From: Pseudomonas oryzihabitans
GTDB lineage: Bacteria; Pseudomonadota; Gammaproteobacteria; Pseudomonadales; Pseudomonadaceae
DNA: 64,000 nucleotides
Direction: 5' to 3'
Assembly (NCBI RefSeq): GCF_007665395.1
Contig: NZ_VDND01000009.1
Span: 124,001 to 188,000 of the forward strand
Part shown: piece by piece, positions 31,317 through 40,968 of the stretch
Position numbering within the stretch: position 1 is the first letter of the stretch
Layout of the letters: each line of letters opens with the position of its first letter
Position numbers and translations under genes: made by a program
Notes under the pieces: generated by a model
Seen by the model: the letters and a program-made list of their open reading frames with translations, nothing else
The model's database searches: none
Told to the model about the DNA's origin: nothing

Positions 31317-31757
31317 ATGGCCTACCAACACATATTGGTCGCCGTCGACCTGACCGAAGATTGCCAGCCGGTGATTCGCCGGGCGGTTGCCCTGGGTCAG
31401 TGCTGTGGCAGCAAGGTGTCGCTGGTGCACGTGGTCGAGCCCATGGCCATGGCCTTTGGCGGTGACGTGCCCATGGACCTGTCGTCGTTGCAGCAGCAGC
31501 AGATCGAGCAAGCCCGCGAGCGACTGGACGGTTTCACCACCCAGTACGCGGAACTGGCCGGCAACTGCGTGCTGGCCTACGGCCAACCGCGCCAGGAAAT
31601 CCACCGCATGGCCAAGGAACAGGGTTGCGACCTCATCGTGGTCGGCAGCCATGGGCGTCACGGCCTGGCACTGCTGCTGGGCTCGACGTCCAACGACCTG
31701 TTGCACGGCGCGCCCTGCGATACCCTGGCGGTGGCCCTGAAGAAAGACAAAGCCTGA
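31317..31757 (+). CDS. Universal stress protein, single domain
   Basis: 146-residue cytoplasmic UspA-family protein. ATP-binding type signature DLIVVGSHGRHGLALLLGSTSNDLLH (G-2X-G-9X-G-S pattern) is present. Very similar to P. aeruginosa PA3017 as remembered, associated there with anaerobic or stationary survival in related paralogues. Two ATGs are possible; the second, at 31317, has AAGGAG at 8 bases while the first has it at 2, so the second is chosen. Confidence 0.92.
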   Translation: MAYQHILVAVDLTEDCQPVIRRAVALGQCCGSKVSLVHVVEPMAMAFGGDVPMDLSSLQQQQIEQARERLDGFTTQYAELAGNCVLAYGQPRQEIHRMAKEQGCDLIVVGSHGRHGLALLLGSTSNDLLHGAPCDTLAVALKKDKA

Positions 31758-31775
31758 TCCCGCAGCCGGGCTGGA

Positions 31776-33689
31776 TTACTCCAGCTCGGCCCAGCGCTCG
31801 ATGAGGCGGTCCAGCTCGGCCTGCAACGCGTCCATGCGGGCGAGCTTGGCTTGGGTGACCTCGCCCGGCAGCTGGTAGAAGCCCGGATCGGCGATGGCGG
31901 TCTGCAAGGCTTCCAGCTCGATCTCCGCGGTTTCGATGGCGGCTGGCAGGGCATCCAGCTCACGCTGCTCCTTGTAGCTGAGCTTGCGCTTGGCCGGTGC
32001 CGCTGCGGCGGCTACGGGCGCTGCCACCGGTGCCGGCTCGACCTTGGCGACCGGTTGCGCCGGCTTGTCCTCGCGGGTCTGCACACCCAGCAGGCGTGGC
32101 GAGCCACCCTGGCGCAGCCAGTCCTGGTAGCCACCGACGTATTCCCGTACCTGCCCTTCCCCTTCGAACACCAGGGTGCTGGTCACCACGTTGTCGAGGA
32201 AGGCCCGGTCGTGGCTGACCATCAGCACCGTGCCCTCGAAACTCAGCAGCACCTCTTCGAGCAATTCCAGGGTCTCGACGTCGAGGTCGTTGGTGGGTTC
32301 GTCCAGCACCAGCAGATTGGCCGGCTTGCTGAACAGCTTGGCCAGCAGCAGCCGGGCCCGCTCGCCGCCGGACAGCGCCTTGACCGGGGTCCGCGCCCGC
32401 TGGGGGCTGAACAGGAAGTCGCCGAGGTAGCTCAGCACATGGCGGTCCTGGCCGTTGATGGTAATGAATTCCCGGCCTTCGGCAAGGTTGTCGATCACCG
32501 TCTTTTCCGGCTCCAGTTGCAGGCGCAGCTGGTCGAAATAGGCGATCTCCAGCTTGGTGCCGTACTGGATCGTGCCGGCGGTGGGCTGCAGATCGCCCAG
32601 CAGCAGCTTGAGCAGGGTGGTCTTGCCGGAGCCATTGGGGCCGAGCAGGCCGATGCGGTCGCCGCGCTGGATCAGCAGGGTCAGGTCGCGGATCAGCGGC
32701 TCGCCACCGGGATGGGCGTAGCTCATGTGCTCGGCGAGGATGACCTGCTTGCCGGACTTGTCGGCCGTCTCCAGCAGGAGGTTGGCCTTGCCCTGGCGTT
32801 CGCGCCGCTCGCTGCGTTCGTTGCGCATGGCCTTGAGGGCGCGGACGCGGCCTTCGTTGCGGGTACGCCGGGCCTTGATGCCCTGGCGGATCCACACCTC
32901 TTCCTGGGCCAGGCGCTTGTCGAACAGGGCATTGGCGGTTTCTTCCGCCGCCAGCTGCTGCTCCTTGTGCACCAGGAAGCTGGCGTAGTCGCCCTGCCAG
33001 TCGATCAGGTTGCCGCGATCCAGTTCGAGGATGCGGGTGGCCAGGGCCTGCAGGAAGGCACGGTCGTGGGTGATGAACAGCACGGCACCGGGATAGCCGC
33101 GCAGGGCCTCTTCCAGCCAGGCGATGGCGCCGATGTCCAGGTGGTTGGTGGGTTCGTCGAGCAGCAGCAGATCGGGCTCGGCCACCAGCGCCTGGGCCAG
33201 CAGCACGCGCCGGCGCCAGCCACCGGAAAGTTCGGCCAGGGTCTTCTCGGCCGGCAGTTGCAACCGGCTCAGGGTGCTGTCCACCAGTTGCTGCAGGCGC
33301 CAGCCGTCGCGCGCCTCCAGCTCCTGCTGCACGCGCATGAGGTGGTCCATGTCCAGCTCGCCGCTGGTGTCCTGGGTCAGGTGGTGATACTCGGCGAGCA
33401 GTTCGCCGACCCCGGCCAGGCCCGCGGCCACCACGTCGAACACGGTGCGGTCGTCGGCGCGTGGCAATTCCTGCGGCAGTTCGCCGATCTTGATCGCCGG
33501 GGCGCGCCAGACTTCGCCGTCGTCGGCCTGCTGCTCGCCCTTGACGATGCGCAGCAGGCTGGATTTACCGGTGCCGTTGCGACCGATGATGCATACCCGC
33601 TCGCCCCGTTCGATCTGCCAGGACACCCCGTCCAGCAAGGGGGTGACGCCAAAGGCCAGGGATACGTTGGTGAACTTGAGCAGCGCCAT
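31776..33689 (-). CDS. uup: ABC-F ATPase Uup
   Basis: 637-residue duplicated ABC ATPase with no membrane segments, a ribosome-acting ABC-F protein. Two Walker A motifs (GRNGTGKSS and GPNGSGKTT), two signatures (LSGGWRR and LSGGERA) and DEPTNHLD/DEPTNDLD. The interdomain linker is charged (RRTRNEGRVRALKAMRNERSERRERQGK) and the C-terminus is an alanine-proline linker followed by a coiled coil (about residues 575-637), the Uup-type DNA/RNA-binding tail. Confidence 0.9.
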   Translation of the reverse strand: MALLKFTNVSLAFGVTPLLDGVSWQIERGERVCIIGRNGTGKSSLLRIVKGEQQADDGEVWRAPAIKIGELPQELPRADDRTVFDVVAAGLAGVGELLAEYHHLTQDTSGELDMDHLMRVQQELEARDGWRLQQLVDSTLSRLQLPAEKTLAELSGGWRRRVLLAQALVAEPDLLLLDEPTNHLDIGAIAWLEEALRGYPGAVLFITHDRAFLQALATRILELDRGNLIDWQGDYASFLVHKEQQLAAEETANALFDKRLAQEEVWIRQGIKARRTRNEGRVRALKAMRNERSERRERQGKANLLLETADKSGKQVILAEHMSYAHPGGEPLIRDLTLLIQRGDRIGLLGPNGSGKTTLLKLLLGDLQPTAGTIQYGTKLEIAYFDQLRLQLEPEKTVIDNLAEGREFITINGQDRHVLSYLGDFLFSPQRARTPVKALSGGERARLLLAKLFSKPANLLVLDEPTNDLDVETLELLEEVLLSFEGTVLMVSHDRAFLDNVVTSTLVFEGEGQVREYVGGYQDWLRQGGSPRLLGVQTREDKPAQPVAKVEPAPVAAPVAAAAAPAKRKLSYKEQRELDALPAAIETAEIELEALQTAIADPGFYQLPGEVTQAKLARMDALQAELDRLIERWAELE

Positions 33690-33909
33690 GGGTTTCTCCG
33701 CGAAAAATGGCGCCCAGTCTAGCAGAGACAGCCACCTGCCCGGCGCTCGCCGCCAGCCGGCGAAACGCCCATGCCGCCCGACGGCAGGCCATGGCCGACG
33801 CTTTCGCCACCTGGCGCCGGCACGTAAGCTAGACTGCCCCGTGACGGTCGGCCGCTTGCCCTGGGCAGCGCGCGCCGCCCCCTCCGCATCCAGCTTTTAC
33901 GGAATTCCC

Positions 33910-35838
33910 ATGCGCGGTCGCCTGTTCGTCATCCTGCCCCTGCTCCTCGCTCCGCTGATCGCCTCCACCACGTCGCAGGCCGCTCCCCTGGAGCAGCAGC
34001 GGCAACTCTACGACCAGGCCAAGGCGGCGCTGGACAAGGGTGACGCCAGCGTCTACCTGGCCAATCGCGGCGAATTGCGCACCTATCCGCTGGAGCCCTA
34101 CCTAGCCTACGACGAGCTGATCAAGCGCGTCCCCGGTGCCAGCGACGCCGAGATCGAGACCTTTCTCGCCGAGCACGGCGACCTGCCGCAGTCCAACTGG
34201 CTGCGCCTGCGCTGGCTGCGCAGCCTAGCCGATCGCGGCGACTGGAATCGTTTCGAGAAATACTATTCGCCCGACTTCAACTTCACCGAACTGGATTGCC
34301 TGCACGGCCAGTACCTGATCGCCCAGGGCAATGCCAGCGAGGGCTTCAAGCTGGCGGAAAAATACTGGCTGGCCGGCAAGCCCCAGCCGACCACCTGCGA
34401 CGGCCTGTTCCAGGCCTGGGCGGCGCGCGGGCAACTCACCGAGGAGCGGGTCTGGGAACGCGCCAAGACCGCCGCCGACAAGGGCGAGTACGGCCTGGTC
34501 CGGTCGCTGTCCGCCCAGTTGCCGACCCTGGCCAGCCAGGCCCAGCGGTTGATCGAGGTGGCCCAGAAGCCGCAGCAGATCGCCAATGTCCAGGCCTTCG
34601 CCCCGGCCAGCGAAAGCCTCGCCGACGTGGTCGGCCTGGGGCTGCGCAAGCTGGCGCGGCAGGACCCGGAACAGGCCATGGGCCTGCTCGAGGTCTACAG
34701 CCAGCGCATGCCCTTCACCCGCGACGAGAAGGTGGCCATCGCCCGCCAGATCGGCCTGACCCTGGCGAAGAACTTCGATCCGCGCGCCCTGCCACTGATG
34801 GAGCGCTACGATCCCGAGCTGCGCGACGACGATGTCAGCGAATGGCGCGCGCGGCTGCTACTACGCCTGGGTCGCTGGAGCGATGCCCACGCGCTGATCG
34901 AGCGTTTCCCGCCGAGCCTGGCCAAGGCCAATCGCTGGGAATATTGGCGCGCCCGTACCCTGGAGCTGATGCAGCCACAGAGTCCGTCGGTGCTGCGTGA
35001 ATACGCCGAGGTCAGTCGCGAGCGCGACTACTACGGCTTCCTCGCCGCCGATCGCAGCAAGGCGCCCTACCAGCTTAACAACAAGCCGCTGGTGCTCAGC
35101 GAGGCGCTCAAGCGCAAGGTGCGCAACACCCCGGGCGTGCAGCGCGCCCTGGAATTCATCGCCCGTGGCGAGCCGATCAATGCGCGCCGCGAGTGGTTCT
35201 ACGTCAGTCGCCATTTCAACCGCGACGAACTGGTGGCCCAGGCGCGCCTGGCCTATGACATGCAGTGGTACTTCCCGGCCATCCGCACCATCAGCCTGGC
35301 CAAGTACTGGGACGACCTGGACGTGCGCTTCCCCATCGCCTACCGCGAGAGCTTTGTGCGCGAAGCCCAGACCCGCGGCCTGCACAGCAGCTGGGTGTTC
35401 GCCATCACGCGCCAGGAGAGTGGCTTCATGGCCGATGCCCGCTCCGGGGTGGGTGCCATGGGCCTGATGCAGCTGATGCCGGCCACCGCCAGCCATACCG
35501 CCAGCAAGTTCGCGATTCCCCTGGCCTCGCCGCAGCAGGCGCTGACGCCGGAGAAGAACATCGAGCTGGGGACCGCCTACCTGTCCATGGTCCATGCCCA
35601 GTTCAACGGCAACCGGGTGCTGGCCTCGGCGGCCTACAACGCCGGACCCGGCCGGGTGAAGCGCTGGCTGACCGGTGCGCGCCACCTGGCCTTCGACGTC
35701 TGGGTGGAGACCATTCCCTTCGACGAGACGCGGCAATACGTGCAGAACGTGCTGGCCTATGCGGTGATCTACGGCCAGAAGCTCAATGCGCCGCAACCCC
35801 TGGTGGACTGGAACGAGCGTTTCTTCGACGAGACCTGA
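33910..35838 (+). CDS. slt: Soluble lytic murein transglycosylase Slt
   Basis: 642-residue periplasmic enzyme cleaving peptidoglycan glycan strands to 1,6-anhydromuropeptides. Signal peptide MRGRLFVILPLLLAPLIAST..AA, a long superhelical U/L domain, and a C-terminal lysozyme-like domain with catalytic Glu503 (AITRQESGFM), GAMGLMQLMPATA and AAYNAGPGRV. The residue number equals the catalytic Glu of P. aeruginosa Slt as I recall. The long in-frame extension upstream is antisense to uup and rejected. Confidence 0.95.
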   Translation: MRGRLFVILPLLLAPLIASTTSQAAPLEQQRQLYDQAKAALDKGDASVYLANRGELRTYPLEPYLAYDELIKRVPGASDAEIETFLAEHGDLPQSNWLRLRWLRSLADRGDWNRFEKYYSPDFNFTELDCLHGQYLIAQGNASEGFKLAEKYWLAGKPQPTTCDGLFQAWAARGQLTEERVWERAKTAADKGEYGLVRSLSAQLPTLASQAQRLIEVAQKPQQIANVQAFAPASESLADVVGLGLRKLARQDPEQAMGLLEVYSQRMPFTRDEKVAIARQIGLTLAKNFDPRALPLMERYDPELRDDDVSEWRARLLLRLGRWSDAHALIERFPPSLAKANRWEYWRARTLELMQPQSPSVLREYAEVSRERDYYGFLAADRSKAPYQLNNKPLVLSEALKRKVRNTPGVQRALEFIARGEPINARREWFYVSRHFNRDELVAQARLAYDMQWYFPAIRTISLAKYWDDLDVRFPIAYRESFVREAQTRGLHSSWVFAITRQESGFMADARSGVGAMGLMQLMPATASHTASKFAIPLASPQQALTPEKNIELGTAYLSMVHAQFNGNRVLASAAYNAGPGRVKRWLTGARHLAFDVWVETIPFDETRQYVQNVLAYAVIYGQKLNAPQPLVDWNERFFDET

Positions 35839-36060
35839 GCGCCCTCGCCTTGCGCCGGAGCCCTTCGCCGTGGACGCGCCGGGCCTGGCGGGCCCGCTGC
35901 GCAATACGCGGGCCAGAGCGCGTGCGGCAGCCTGCCGGCGCGCACCGAGCCGCCCGCTGCGTTAGCCGGCCGCCCCCTGGCCTGACGCTCGAGCTGCGGA
36001 AAACACCGCGAGCCCCTATACTGCAGCCCCTTTTTTTCCGCTATTGAACCGGAGAAACCC

Positions 36061-36909
36061 ATGCTCAAGCGTTCGCTGGCCCTGGCAGCAGGCCTGGCCC
36101 TGTCCCTGACGTCCCTGCTTTCCCACGCCGCCGCCGAATTGCGCGTCTCGGCCATCCCCGACGAGGCACCCACCGAGCTGATCCGCAAGTTCAAGCCGCT
36201 GGGCGAATACCTGGAGCAACGCCTGGGTATGCCGGTCAAGTTCATTCCGGTGTCCGACTATGCCGGCGTGGTGGAAGCCATGGCCTCAGATCGCCTGGAC
36301 CTGGCCTGGTTCGGCGGCTTCACCTTCGTCCAGGCGCAGCGCAAGGCGCCGATGACGCCCCTGGTGCAGCGCGTGGAAGATCAGCAGTTCACCAGCAAGT
36401 TCATCACCGCCGACCCGGCCGTGAAGACCCTGCAGGACCTCAAGGGCAAGACCTTCGCCTTCGGCTCGGTCTCGTCCACCTCGGGTAGCCTGATGCCGCG
36501 CTATTTCATGCAGCAGGAAGGCATCGTGCCCGAGCAGTTCTTCTCGCGGGTGGCCTACTCCGGCGCCCACGACGCCACCGTCGCCTGGGTCGCCGCGGGC
36601 AAGGCCGACGCCGGCGTGCTCAACGCCTCGGTGTGGCAGAAGCTGGTCGACGCCGGCAAGGTCGACACCAGCAAGGTCCGGGTGATCTCTACCACCCCGG
36701 CCTTCTACGACTACAACTGGACGGTGCGCGGCAACCTGGATCCGCAACTGGCGGCCAAGATCAAGCAGGCCTTCCTCGACCTGGACCCGGCCAAGCCGGC
36801 GGACAAGGCCATCCTCGACCTGCAGGCGGCCAGCCGCTTCGTGCCGACCTCGCCGGACAACTACAAGAGCATCGAGGCTTCCGCCCTGGCAGCCGGCCTG
36901 CTCAAGTGA
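36061..36909 (+). CDS. PhnD-like substrate-binding protein (putative selenate transporter)
   Basis: 282-residue periplasmic binding protein with signal peptide MLKRSLALAAGLALSLTSLL..AAA. The mature part has the phosphate/phosphonate-binding family layout (RVSAIPDEAPTELIRKFKPLGEYLEQRLGM, DLAWFGGFTFVQA, GSVSSTSGSLMPRYF). This branch is often annotated as putative selenate ABC transporter component because it accompanies selenium genes; the selA neighbour fits that. Substrate is inferred from context; phosphonate or phosphite cannot be excluded. GGAG precedes the ATG. Confidence 0.8.
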   Translation: MLKRSLALAAGLALSLTSLLSHAAAELRVSAIPDEAPTELIRKFKPLGEYLEQRLGMPVKFIPVSDYAGVVEAMASDRLDLAWFGGFTFVQAQRKAPMTPLVQRVEDQQFTSKFITADPAVKTLQDLKGKTFAFGSVSSTSGSLMPRYFMQQEGIVPEQFFSRVAYSGAHDATVAWVAAGKADAGVLNASVWQKLVDAGKVDTSKVRVISTTPAFYDYNWTVRGNLDPQLAAKIKQAFLDLDPAKPADKAILDLQAASRFVPTSPDNYKSIEASALAAGLLK

Positions 36910-37715
36910 GTCTCGCCCTCAGGGGCGTGAGGCTGGTCCACGCCGATGGTACGCCGGCCCTCGCCGATCTGGACCTGCGCCTGGAACAGGGTGAGCAGGT
37001 CGCGCTGATCGGCCCCTCCGGTGCCGGCAAGACCAGCCTGCTGCGCCTGCTGGCCACCGGCCTGCGGCCGGCCGCGGGCCAGCTGGAGCTGCTCGGCGAG
37101 GATCCCTGGGCGCTGGGCAACGCTGCGCGGCGGCTGTTGCGCGCCCGCATCGGCCTGATCCACCAGGCGCCACCGCTGCCCGCGCGGCAGAGGGTCATCA
37201 CCGCGGTGCTCGCCGGGCGCCTCGGCCAGTGGTCACTGGCGCGCAGCCTGGTCAGCCTGGTGCATCCGCTGGACCGTGCCGGCGCTGCCGCGGCCCTGGC
37301 GCCGCTAAACCTGGCCGACCGCCTCTATGCCTCTTGCGACCAGCTCTCCGGTGGCCAGTTGCAGCGCGTCGGCATCGCCCGGGCGCTCTACCAGCAGCCA
37401 CAGCTGCTGCTCGCCGACGAACCCGTCTCGGCCATGGACCCGGTGCTGGCCGGCCATACCCTGGGGGTACTGGGCGACGCCGCGACCCGCCAGGGCACTA
37501 CCCTGGTCACCAGCCTGCACAACGTCGAGCTGGCGTTGCAGCGCTATCCCCGTATCCTCGGCCTGCGCGCCGGCCGCCTGCTGTGGGACAAGCCCGCCAG
37601 CGCCGTGACTGCCGCCGACCTGGCCGAGCTCTATGCCAACGAGGGGCTGGGCACGGCCCTGCCGCCCGCGACGCCCGCCGCCGCCGAAGCCCCCCTCGAT
37701 CTGCCGCGATGCTGA
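36906..37715 (+). CDS. PhnC-like ABC transporter ATPase
   Basis: 269-residue ATPase. GTG start overlaps the binding-protein stop (GTGA). Walker A GPSGAGKTS, Q-loop IHQAPPLPARQRV, signature LSGGQLQRVGIARAL, Walker B LLLADEPVSAMDP and the H-loop TSLHNVELAL are complete. Closest to PhnC-type importers in gene order and in the PhnC-like VITAVLAGRLGQWS segment. The C-terminal ~30 residues are alanine/proline-rich. Confidence 0.85.
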   Translation: MSLALRGVRLVHADGTPALADLDLRLEQGEQVALIGPSGAGKTSLLRLLATGLRPAAGQLELLGEDPWALGNAARRLLRARIGLIHQAPPLPARQRVITAVLAGRLGQWSLARSLVSLVHPLDRAGAAAALAPLNLADRLYASCDQLSGGQLQRVGIARALYQQPQLLLADEPVSAMDPVLAGHTLGVLGDAATRQGTTLVTSLHNVELALQRYPRILGLRAGRLLWDKPASAVTAADLAELYANEGLGTALPPATPAAAEAPLDLPRC

Positions 37716-39304
37716 AGCCGCCCTATTGGGACCCCGCTGCCTGGCCCCGCCTGCTGTTGACCCTGCTGGCCCTGCTGCTGGCCTGGCCGACACTGCGCCT
37801 GGCGGAATTCGATCTGCGGGGTCTCTTCAGCGGCGACAACGCCCGTACCATGGGCAACTTTCTCGCCGGCTTCTGGCCACCGGCCCATGACGCCGACTTT
37901 CTCGCCGTGCTGGGTCGCGCCACCCTGGAAACCCTGGCCATCGCCACCCTGGGCATGGCCCTGGCCGCACTCATCGCCCTGCCCGCCGCCCTGCTCGCCA
38001 CCCGCGTCCTGTCGATTTCCGCCCTGCCCCGGGCCGGGCGACCGGGACCACTGCCACGGCTGCTGCGAGGGCTGATTCGCACGGTGCTGATCGTCCTGCG
38101 CAGCGTGCCGGAGATCGTCTGGGCGCTGCTGTTCGTGCGCGCCGTGGGCCTGGGCCCCACCGCCGGGGTGCTGGCCATCGCCATCACCTATGGCGGCATG
38201 CTCGGCAAGGTCTATGCGGAGATCTTCGAGTCGGTCGATCCACGCCCGGCGCGCGCCCTGCTGCTGCAAGGCGCCGGGCGGTTGCCGGCGTTCGTCTATG
38301 GCGTGCTGCCCACGGCCGCGGGCGAGATGATTTCCTACAGCGTCTATCGCTGGGAGTGCGCCATCCGCGCCTCGGTGGTGATGGGCTTCGTCGGCGCGGG
38401 TGGCCTCGGCCAGCAGGTCGACCTGTCGCTGCGCATGTTCGCCGGCGGCGAGGTGGCCAGCCTGTTGCTGACCTTCCTGGTGCTGGTGCTGCTGGCCGAT
38501 GTGCTCAGTCGCCTGCTGCGCCAGGTGGAACGCGGCCAGGGCCGTGGCCGCGGTCCCTTGACGGTGCTGGCGATGGGGGTGGCGCTGCTGGCCTCTGCCA
38601 GCTACCTGGGCACCGCCTTCGGCGAATTGCTGAGCGCGCGTGCCCTGGGCCAGATGGGCAGCTTCCTGGCCGACTTCCTCAAACCCGACTTCTCGCTCGG
38701 CCAATTGACCGCCGTGGCCCGCGGCGCGGTGGAGACCCTGGCCATGTCGGCCCTGGGCACCCTGCTCGCCGGGCTGCTCGGCATCCTGCTGGCGCTGCCG
38801 GCGGCCGGACGGCTTGGCCTGGCCGCCCTGGCCCTGGCGCGACTGCTGCTCAATGCCCTGCGCGCCGTACCCGAGCTGGTCTGGGCGGCGCTGATGGTCC
38901 TGGCGGCGGGTCTCGGCCCCAATGCCGGGACCCTGGCCCTGGCCCTGCACACCGCCGGGGTGCTGGGTCGGCTGTTCGCCGAAGCCTTGGAGAACACGCC
39001 CAAGGCCCCCGCCGAGGCCATTCGCCTGGCCGGGGGCGGCCCTCTGGCGGCCTTTCTCTACGGCACCCTGCCGGCGGTCTGGCCACAGTTGCTGGCCTAT
39101 CTGCTCTATCGCTGGGAAAACAACATCCGCATGGCCAGCATCCTCGGTTTCGTCGGCGCCGGCGGCCTGGGGCAGCAGCTGTATTTCAGCCTCAGCCTGT
39201 TCCAGCAGGCCCAGGCCGCCACGGTGATCCTCGGCATGCTGGTGCTGGTGCTGGGCGTGGACCTGCTGAGCAACTGGGCCCGGCAGCGCTGGGTCGTCCG
39301 CTAA
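37709..39304 (+). CDS. Fused tandem PhnE-like permease
   Basis: 531-residue membrane protein made of two PhnE-type permease domains in one chain. Each half has the cytoplasmic coupling segment: [20 protein letters not shown] in the first and [20 protein letters not shown] in the second, each followed by YG.LP and later [11 protein letters not shown] normal PhnE is one domain of about 260 residues that dimerises; here both halves of the channel are encoded together. ATG at 37709 overlaps the ATPase stop by 7 bases. The end overlaps the selA stop on the other strand. Confidence 0.85.
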   Translation: MLKPPYWDPAAWPRLLLTLLALLLAWPTLRLAEFDLRGLFSGDNARTMGNFLAGFWPPAHDADFLAVLGRATLETLAIATLGMALAALIALPAALLATRVLSISALPRAGRPGPLPRLLRGLIRTVLIVLRSVPEIVWALLFVRAVGLGPTAGVLAIAITYGGMLGKVYAEIFESVDPRPARALLLQGAGRLPAFVYGVLPTAAGEMISYSVYRWECAIRASVVMGFVGAGGLGQQVDLSLRMFAGGEVASLLLTFLVLVLLADVLSRLLRQVERGQGRGRGPLTVLAMGVALLASASYLGTAFGELLSARALGQMGSFLADFLKPDFSLGQLTAVARGAVETLAMSALGTLLAGLLGILLALPAAGRLGLAALALARLLLNALRAVPELVWAALMVLAAGLGPNAGTLALALHTAGVLGRLFAEALENTPKAPAEAIRLAGGGPLAAFLYGTLPAVWPQLLAYLLYRWENNIRMASILGFVGAGGLGQQLYFSLSLFQQAQAATVILGMLVLVLGVDLLSNWARQRWVVR

Positions 39305-40710
39305 CCAATCTCCGGCAGCAACAGCGCTGGCAGTTGCGCGAGAAAGGCCGCTTCGTCGTCGAGCTGGCGCAGGTCCAGCCAGAGGGCGTCGGCGTCGATC
39401 CGGCCCACCACCGGGATGGGTAGCTGGCGCAGCCCTTCTTCCAGTTGCCGCAAGGCGCGCCCGCGCAGCCGTTTGCTGACCTGGGGGCGACAGCACAGGG
39501 CCGCGCCGGGCAGCCGTGCCACCGGCTGGGCGCCACTGCCGATCATGCCCAGCGCCGGCTCCACGCTGACCGCATAGGTATCACCCAGGACCGCGGCGAA
39601 GGTGGGTAGCAGGCGCTCGGCCTGGGTGGTGATGTCCGCGGCCGGGCGCGACAGCAGCCGCAGGCTAGGCAGTCGTTCGGCCAGTCGATCCGGATCGCGA
39701 TAGAGCGCCAGGGTCGCCTCCAGGGCGGCCAGGGTCAGCTTGTCCACCCGCAGGGCGCGCTTGAGCGGATTCTTCTTGATGCGCTCGATGAGGTCGCGAC
39801 GACCGACGATGAGGCCGCACTGGGGCCCGCCGAGCAGCTTGTCGCCACTGAAGGTGACCAGATCCGCACCGTCGCGCAGGGCCTGCTGCACCGTGGGTTC
39901 GGCCGGCAGGCCCCAGCGCGTCAGGTCCACCAGGGTGCCACTGCCCAGGTCTTCCAGCAGGGGGACCTGGTGGGCGCGCGCAATGGCGGCCAGCTCCGCG
40001 GTGGCGACGCTGGCGGTGAAGCCCTGGACGCTGTAGTTGCTGGTGTGCACCCGCATCAGCAGCGCGGTGCGCGGGCCGATGGCGGCTTCGTAGTCGCGCG
40101 CATGGGTACGGTTGGTGGTGCCCACCTCAACCAGCTTGACGCCGGCGCGGGCCATGATGTCGGGGATGCGAAAGGCGCCACCGATCTCGATCAGCTCGCC
40201 GCGCGACAGCACTCCCTCCTTGCGCGCGCCGATGGCGTGCAGGGCCAGCAGCACGGCGGCGGCGTTGTTGTTGACCACGGTCACCGCTTCGGCACCGGTG
40301 AGCTCGCGTACCAGCTCGGCCACCAGGTCATCGCGGTCGCCGCGCTTGCCGGTGGCCAGATCGAATTCCAGGTTCATCGGCTGGCGTGCCGCCTCGGTGA
40401 CCGCGGCGATGGCCTCTTCCGCCAGCAGCGCCCGCCCCAGGTTGGTGTGCAACACCGTACCGGTCAGGTTGAACACCCGCCGCACCCGCGGCCGGCTGCG
40501 CAGGGCCAGGCGCTCGCCCAGGCGGCCGGCCAGTACACCCTCCTCCACCTCCACGGCGGTGAGGGTGCCGGCTTTCAGGGCGTCGCGCAGATCGTCCAGC
40601 AGCGAGCGGTAGCCACCGAGGACCTGCTCGCGGCCATGGCGCTCCTCCAGCGGACGCGAAGCGGGATGGCGCAGCAGGCGGTCGATGGACGGCAGGCGAA
40701 TGGCGGTCAT
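39301..40710 (-). CDS. selA: L-seryl-tRNA(Sec) selenium transferase SelA
   Basis: 469-residue PLP enzyme that converts seryl-tRNA(Sec) to selenocysteyl-tRNA(Sec) using selenophosphate. The PLP lysine is Lys291 in [30 protein letters not shown] and [12 protein letters not shown] are also typical. It supports the selenocysteine codon of fdnG in this window. In P. aeruginosa selA is followed by selB and preceded by fdhE; here neither is adjacent, and selB and the tRNA(Sec) gene were not found in the window. Confidence 0.95.
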   Translation of the reverse strand: MTAIRLPSIDRLLRHPASRPLEERHGREQVLGGYRSLLDDLRDALKAGTLTAVEVEEGVLAGRLGERLALRSRPRVRRVFNLTGTVLHTNLGRALLAEEAIAAVTEAARQPMNLEFDLATGKRGDRDDLVAELVRELTGAEAVTVVNNNAAAVLLALHAIGARKEGVLSRGELIEIGGAFRIPDIMARAGVKLVEVGTTNRTHARDYEAAIGPRTALLMRVHTSNYSVQGFTASVATAELAAIARAHQVPLLEDLGSGTLVDLTRWGLPAEPTVQQALRDGADLVTFSGDKLLGGPQCGLIVGRRDLIERIKKNPLKRALRVDKLTLAALEATLALYRDPDRLAERLPSLRLLSRPAADITTQAERLLPTFAAVLGDTYAVSVEPALGMIGSGAQPVARLPGAALCCRPQVSKRLRGRALRQLEEGLRQLPIPVVGRIDADALWLDLRQLDDEAAFLAQLPALLLPEIG

Positions 40711-40968
40711 GGAAGCCCCTTGGGTCGAGTCGATCCCCAGTGTAGCCCGAACCCGCGGCGGGTCGCCCAGGCTTCCCGTCGCCCACCCGGCGTGGCTGGC
40801 GCGGCCCGCCGCCAGACCGCGCGCGTCTGGAAATGACCCCCGGGTTCCCGGATTGCCGCGCGGCAGAGGCCGTCCTAGGATGGATTTTCGAGCCTTTTCC
40901 TTGCCCCGGCAGCCGAAGGCTTGGCGACGACCCCGTCCACCGCCGACAAAAACAACAAAGGTGCCGCC

